From positions 1-9,137 of the forward strand of contig DAOVTC010000029.1 of NCBI GenBank assembly GCA_030633285.1: a DNA stretch of 9,137 nt. Reading direction: 5' to 3'. This DNA is from Flavobacteriaceae bacterium. GTDB taxonomy: Bacteria; Bacteroidota; Bacteroidia; Flavobacteriales; Flavobacteriaceae. Of this stretch, positions 5,808-9,137 are shown one piece after another (position 1 is the first letter of the stretch; every line of letters starts with the position of its first letter). The notes beneath the pieces are model-generated. The model was not told where the DNA came from, made no database searches, and was given only the letters and a program-made list of their open reading frames with translations. The position numbers and the translations under genes were made by a program.

Positions 5808-7112
5808 TTATTTCTTATTTAATTCCATTTTTATTATGGTTTTAGCAGGAATTGTATTGACAGTTCCTTTTTTCGCTCGTGACATTATTCGTTGCACTAA
5901 TGTTAGATCATTAGAAATTGATTTATCAATCTTGTGATACTCTATAACTATATTCTCTCCTTCTTTTTTTACCTTGAAATAATTCAAGCAGTAAAAAGGG
6001 ACATATATTGGTGGTAATAATCCGAAACGAGGTGAGATTCGTTCAAACTGTTTGAGCCAGGTACCTGTGTTGATAATATAACGTTTTCCTATCGATCGAA
6101 TCGACGGCGTATGTGTATGACCATAAATAAATGCAACAATATCAGGATTATCGTTAAAAACTTTATGGGCAGCATTGGTGTATAATTCCTCTTTTTCGCC
6201 AGTCAATTCTGCTGGGTCTAATTCAATATCAAACCGTTTCAGTGTTCTTTTTAGATCGCGAATTATAAAACCAAAAGGTATTGCCAATGCCAAAAATACT
6301 AGCAAGGCAATGGCATTGATTGTTAAAATTATTTGAAAAAGGCTACCAACTATGCCTAATGAATCAAATATTCGGTTATTTAAAAAAATATTATCATCAG
6401 TAATATTAAAATATTCAAGTGCTGCACCACCCAAAACAAATAATGTTAAACCTGAAAGCAACAAAAATGGAAGGGATATCCATCTTAATATCGGACTCAT
6501 TTCTCTATAAAAATAGTTCGACATGATCCAGTCAGGAATCAATTCTGTAGGATAAACGGATTGAATATCTTTCAACCAATTATGTCTCCCTTTTCGAGAA
6601 AGCATACCAGCTTTTGCCACTGTATTTTTAGTTATAAAATATCCTATTGGTAGGGCATATGGGTTTCCAAAATCTGGCATATGATTTACTTCATCATACT
6701 GGTTTCCGTGTTCGATCCAAAGAGATTTACCTCCTATTTTTCTGGTGATAGACGGTGTTTGCTCTACACAGATATTGTAATCTTTAAATAATTCAACAAA
6801 TTCTGTATAACATGCAATTTCATAATCATGATTACCTGGAAGAATTGTAATTTTTATTTTCTCTCCTGCAGAACGAAAGGCTTTAAATATTCTCGGAAAC
6901 TGAGCAAACAATGTCTCTATTTTTTCTTTGCCTGTAACTTGGGTAAACTCCCACAAACCAAAAGCATCACCAATTATAATAAGTTCTATATCATTAGGTT
7001 GAGAAGAAATATTCTGAAGAAAAGAAATCAATTCCTCTTCAAAATCACATACTCCCAATGCCTCGTCTCCACCAATGTGTAGATCACTTATAAAATAATA
7101 TTCTTTTGGCAT
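5808..7112 (-). CDS. LpxH-like metallophosphoesterase with two internal membrane helices
   Basis: All metal-binding motifs of calcineurin-like phosphoesterases are present in order: SDLH (Asp10, His12), GDAFGLW (Asp49), PGNHD (Asn94, His95), EHGNQYD (His135) and YGHTHTP (His332, His334). The GD-x-F-x-x-W form of the second motif resembles LpxH, the UDP-2,3-diacylglucosamine hydrolase of lipid A synthesis, more than general phosphatases. Unlike LpxH (about 240 residues) this protein has 434. An insertion between His135 and GHTH carries two hydrophobic helices (about 211-235 and 253-283) that should anchor it as a hairpin in the inner membrane, with the catalytic halves on the same side. Substrate is unknown; a lipid-linked or nucleotide-linked phosphodiester is likely. 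It is the first gene of the probable three-gene transcript with DUF2490 and the small membrane protein. The start is the ATG at 7112. Confidence 0.85.
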   Translation of the reverse strand: MPKEYYFISDLHIGGDEALGVCDFEEELISFLQNISSQPNDIELIIIGDAFGLWEFTQVTGKEKIETLFAQFPRIFKAFRSAGEKIKITILPGNHDYEIACYTEFVELFKDYNICVEQTPSITRKIGGKSLWIEHGNQYDEVNHMPDFGNPYALPIGYFITKNTVAKAGMLSRKGRHNWLKDIQSVYPTELIPDWIMSNYFYREMSPILRWISLPFLLLSGLTLFVLGGAALEYFNITDDNIFLNNRIFDSLGIVGSLFQIILTINAIALLVFLALAIPFGFIIRDLKRTLKRFDIELDPAELTGEKEELYTNAAHKVFNDNPDIVAFIYGHTHTPSIRSIGKRYIINTGTWLKQFERISPRFGLLPPIYVPFYCLNYFKVKKEGENIVIEYHKIDKSISNDLTLVQRIMSRAKKGTVNTIPAKTIIKMELNKK

Positions 7113-7136
7113 GGTAGATTTTTAGGTAAAATTAAA

Positions 7137-7170
7137 AAGAAAGGTAATTACTAACACAAAAACCTTTCTT
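7137..7170 (-). terminator. Hairpin terminator after the alkylsulfatase-domain gene
   Basis: AAGAAAGGT and ACCTTTCTT form a perfect 9-bp stem around a 16-base loop, and on the minus strand TTTTTAATTTT follows. It lies about 35 bases beyond the stop of the gene ending at 7207 and upstream of the metallophosphoesterase ATG, so it separates two transcripts. A plus-strand T-run also exists (CTTTT). Confidence 0.65.
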
Positions 7171-7206
7171 CTTTTAAACTATAATTTTGTATTTCAATTA
7201 GAATTA

Positions 7207-7629
7207 CTACTCTGCTCCAATCACAGCTGGCATATCTTGTTGAAATGGATTTCTGTTTAATTGTTGTTCCCCTACAGGAACTGTACCTGGTAACATTTCA
7301 AATCTTAATTCAAAATGGATCATCACAGATTTTAGTTGATTAATAACATCAACATTCCCCTTAGTTTTAGCAGTTCCATCTACAATCATCTCATCCATCG
7401 TTTTCACTCCCATCATAACCAAGTCCAGATCAGATCGGTTAATGGTAATTTCCAAATCTGCATCACTATCAGTAAACCCTTCAATATTATTTAAGGTTGA
7501 ATTACTTAATTCAACTAAATATTTCTCACCATTATCGGGTGTAATCAAGTTAATTTTAAAATCTAATCCTGCAGCTTTTTCACTTACCAGTCTTATCCCC
7601 AAGAAATCTAACCACAATCCAGTATCCAT
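7207..7629 (-). pseudogene. Orphan C-terminal (SCP2-like) domain of an alkylsulfatase, truncated gene
   Basis: The 140 residues from ATG 7629 resemble the C-terminal domain of Bds1/SdsA-type alkylsulfatases: LWLDFLGIRLVSEKAAGLDF, ITPDNGEKYLVELSNSTLNN, then a VTL-like strand with NRSDLDLVMMG and a DGTAKTKGNVD turn. In those enzymes this sterol-carrier-like domain binds the alkyl chain, while the zinc-binding metallo-beta-lactamase domain of several hundred residues lies before it. Here that domain is missing. The family likeness continues upstream of the ATG in frame (TPDVIKAM at 7627-7650), back to a TAA stop at 7681-7683, so the 5' part was probably deleted. The remaining frame has no internal stops, so a small stand-alone lipid-binding protein cannot be excluded. 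It lies 77 bases after the nhaA stop, in the same direction, and has its own terminator. Confidence 0.65.
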
Positions 7630-7706
7630 TGCTTTAATTACATCTGGTGTTTGGTTTAAATGTAATTTAAATTCTGCAATTTATAGATTAAATATTTAAA
7701 AAAATA

Positions 7707-9023
7707 TTATTGTTTTTTGGAAGCTGTACTCAACCAGATCATTCCAATTATTGCGGATAGCAAGGAAGCCGCCATAATACCAACTTTTGCTATTTGTTTA
7801 AATTCTTCATCCTTAAAAGCAAGATCTGAAATAAACATAGACATAGTAAATCCTATTCCTGCCAAAAAAGCAGCCCCATAAATTTGTTTCCAGGTAACAC
7901 CTTCAGGAAGTGCAGCGATTTTTAATTTCACCACAAGGTGGGAAAAGAAAGCGATTCCTAAAAATTTTCCGAGTACCAGTCCGGCAATTATACCTAATGA
8001 TATTGGATGGATCAACATTTCAATTATACTACCTTCAATATGAACTCCTGCATTGCTCAAAGCAAAAACCGGTAAAATAAAAAATGCAGTTACCGGATGC
8101 AGGGCATGTTCCAGTTTTTGTAAAGGGGTATGTGCCTTAAAATTAAGTTCTTCAATTTCTGAAATTAAATGCACCTGGTTTTTTGTTAAAAGTGAACTAT
8201 TTTGATCAGGTTTCTCATTTTTAAATTTATTTAAATAAGACGATAGTTTAGCTATATAATCATTTTCTCCAATCTCTGTTCTTGCAGGAATTGTAAGTGC
8301 GATCAAAACTCCTGCAATTGTAGCATGTACACCCGAAAATATAAAGGCTATCCAAACACCGATAAAACCTACCAATGCATAAAAAGCAGTCTTGCGAACT
8401 CCTGCAAAATTAGCTATGATCAAAACACCTAAAAAGAATGCCGCATAAAGTAATTCAGAAAAGTCAATGGATTCTGTATAAAAGACGGCAATTACCATTA
8501 CCGCACCAAGGTCATCTGCAATAGCAAGTGCAGTAAGGAAAATTTTAAGGTTCAAAGGTACGCGGCTTCCAAGCATGGCTAACAAGCCAAGAGCAAAGGC
8601 TATATCCGTCGCCATGGGTATTCCCCAGCCTTCCAGATAATCAGGGTAATTCAATGTCACGAAAACATAAAACAAGGCAGGTATCAACATACCGCCGATT
8701 GCAGCGGCAATAGGCATAGATGCTTTTTTTAAAGTAGAAAGCTCACCACCCATTATTTCTCTTTTAATTTCCAGGCCAATGACGAAAAAAAATAAAGCCA
8801 TTAAACCATCGTTTATCCAGTGGTGTAAAGAAGCGATCATATTGAGATCTCCCCAGGCAAAACCTACTTTTAATTCATGCCAAATATGATGATAGGATTC
8901 ATAGAATGATGAATTTGCCCAGATGAGCGCGGCAATGGTAGCAATAATTAATAATACTCCACCATATGCTTCTTCATTTATGAATTGTGAAATTTTAAAG
9001 GATCTTAATGGTTTGTTTTTCAT
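7707..9023 (-). CDS. nhaA: Na+/H+ antiporter NhaA
   Basis: The protein exports Na+ (or Li+) in exchange for H+ across the inner membrane and supports growth at alkaline pH and in salt. Hallmarks are visible: ALFFFVIGLEIKREI (76-90), MATDIAFALG with Asp140 (equivalent to Asp133 of E. coli), LTALAIADDLGAV with Asp170-Asp171 (equivalent to the cation-binding Asp163/Asp164), GKFLGI with Lys353 (equivalent to Lys300) and AGIGFTMSMFI near the end. About a dozen hydrophobic segments are present. At 438 residues it is some 50 longer than E. coli NhaA, mainly through a charged cytoplasmic loop (about 248-300), which is seen in other Bacteroidota members. The ATG at 9023 lies 15 bases after the stop of the upstream gene, suggesting co-transcription with it. 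The gene is intact. Confidence 0.97.
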   Translation of the reverse strand: MKNKPLRSFKISQFINEEAYGGVLLIIATIAALIWANSSFYESYHHIWHELKVGFAWGDLNMIASLHHWINDGLMALFFFVIGLEIKREIMGGELSTLKKASMPIAAAIGGMLIPALFYVFVTLNYPDYLEGWGIPMATDIAFALGLLAMLGSRVPLNLKIFLTALAIADDLGAVMVIAVFYTESIDFSELLYAAFFLGVLIIANFAGVRKTAFYALVGFIGVWIAFIFSGVHATIAGVLIALTIPARTEIGENDYIAKLSSYLNKFKNEKPDQNSSLLTKNQVHLISEIEELNFKAHTPLQKLEHALHPVTAFFILPVFALSNAGVHIEGSIIEMLIHPISLGIIAGLVLGKFLGIAFFSHLVVKLKIAALPEGVTWKQIYGAAFLAGIGFTMSMFISDLAFKDEEFKQIAKVGIMAASLLSAIIGMIWLSTASKKQ

Positions 9024-9038
9024 GGTTAGTTTTTTTGA

Positions 9039-9137
9039 TCACATGATGTATTCGTTATTTACACTCTTAATCGGTTCCGGAATCTCTTTTTCTCCTAACA
9101 TTTCAAGAAGATTTATTTCTATAGTTCTTGTAATCTG
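9039..9137 (-). CDS. Unidentified protein, C-terminal 32 residues only (runs off the window)
   Basis: A minus-strand frame is open from the window edge to TGA at 9039-9041. It reads ITRTIEINLLEMLGEKEIP and ends KSVNNEYIM. It lies 15 bases upstream of nhaA in the same direction, so it is probably the preceding gene of the same operon. Too little is present to assign a family. The frame could be spurious, but its spacing to nhaA and its composition support a real gene end. Confidence 0.5.
   Translation of the reverse strand, partial: QITRTIEINLLEMLGEKEIPEPIKSVNNEYIM

Noticed and set aside
6828..7082. 84-codon plus-strand frame
   Set aside because: Antisense to the N-terminal catalytic motifs of the metallophosphoesterase; shadow frame.
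7182..7189. TAATTTTG on the plus strand as a promoter box
   Set aside because: No plus-strand gene follows; such boxes arise by chance in AT-rich DNA.
7442..7699. 85-codon plus-strand frame
   Set aside because: Antisense to the alkylsulfatase-type domain and without its own signals.

Overview
The window is strongly AT-rich DNA that looks like the chromosome of a Bacteroidota bacterium, most likely a flavobacterium or close relative. The evidence is the type of lipoprotein signal peptides, a DUF2490-type outer-membrane protein, an NlpE/META lipoprotein, and TAnnTTTG-like -7 promoter boxes in place of sigma70 -10/-35 pairs. Species cannot be named from the sequence. All genes except one lie on the minus strand. 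No rRNA, tRNA or CRISPR array is visible.

Left part (1-3260): a small class II cytochrome c-like lipoprotein (67-555, minus) is followed by about 0.9 kb without an intact gene. That gap holds the wreck of a DNA methyltransferase (motif DPFCGSGT readable at 975-998, with several in-frame stops), a short repeat resembling an insertion-sequence end, and a perfect small hairpin. The only plus-strand gene (1497-2690) encodes a three-domain envelope lipoprotein (NlpE N-terminal, COG3650-like, META). It is followed by the C-terminal stump of a Pif1/RecD-like helicase and an unrecognised 49-codon reading frame, again on the minus strand.

Middle (3277-5791): a Fic-family AMP-transferase with its own inhibitory motif and a C-terminal winged helix. 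It is terminated by a strong hairpin and preceded by two 22-bp palindromes exactly 40 bp apart that look like operators over its promoter. Upstream of it, and in the same direction, are a three-helix membrane protein whose frame has no normal start codon and a DUF2490 outer-membrane protein.

Right part (5808-9137): a membrane-anchored LpxH-like metallophosphoesterase lies 16 bp upstream of the DUF2490 gene, so these genes and the small membrane protein probably form one envelope-related transcript. A hairpin terminator separates them from an orphan C-terminal (SCP2-like) domain of an alkylsulfatase whose catalytic part is missing. Next come a complete NhaA Na+/H+ antiporter and the last 32 codons of an unidentified gene that runs off the right edge.

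The working genes mostly concern the cell envelope, redox or metal handling and ion homeostasis. They are interspersed with at least three truncated or decayed genes (methyltransferase, helicase, alkylsulfatase), so the stretch looks like a site of past insertion and deletion. I found no convincing complete new multi-gene system. The best leads are the Fic operator pair, the membrane protein without a start codon, and the orphan alkylsulfatase domain.
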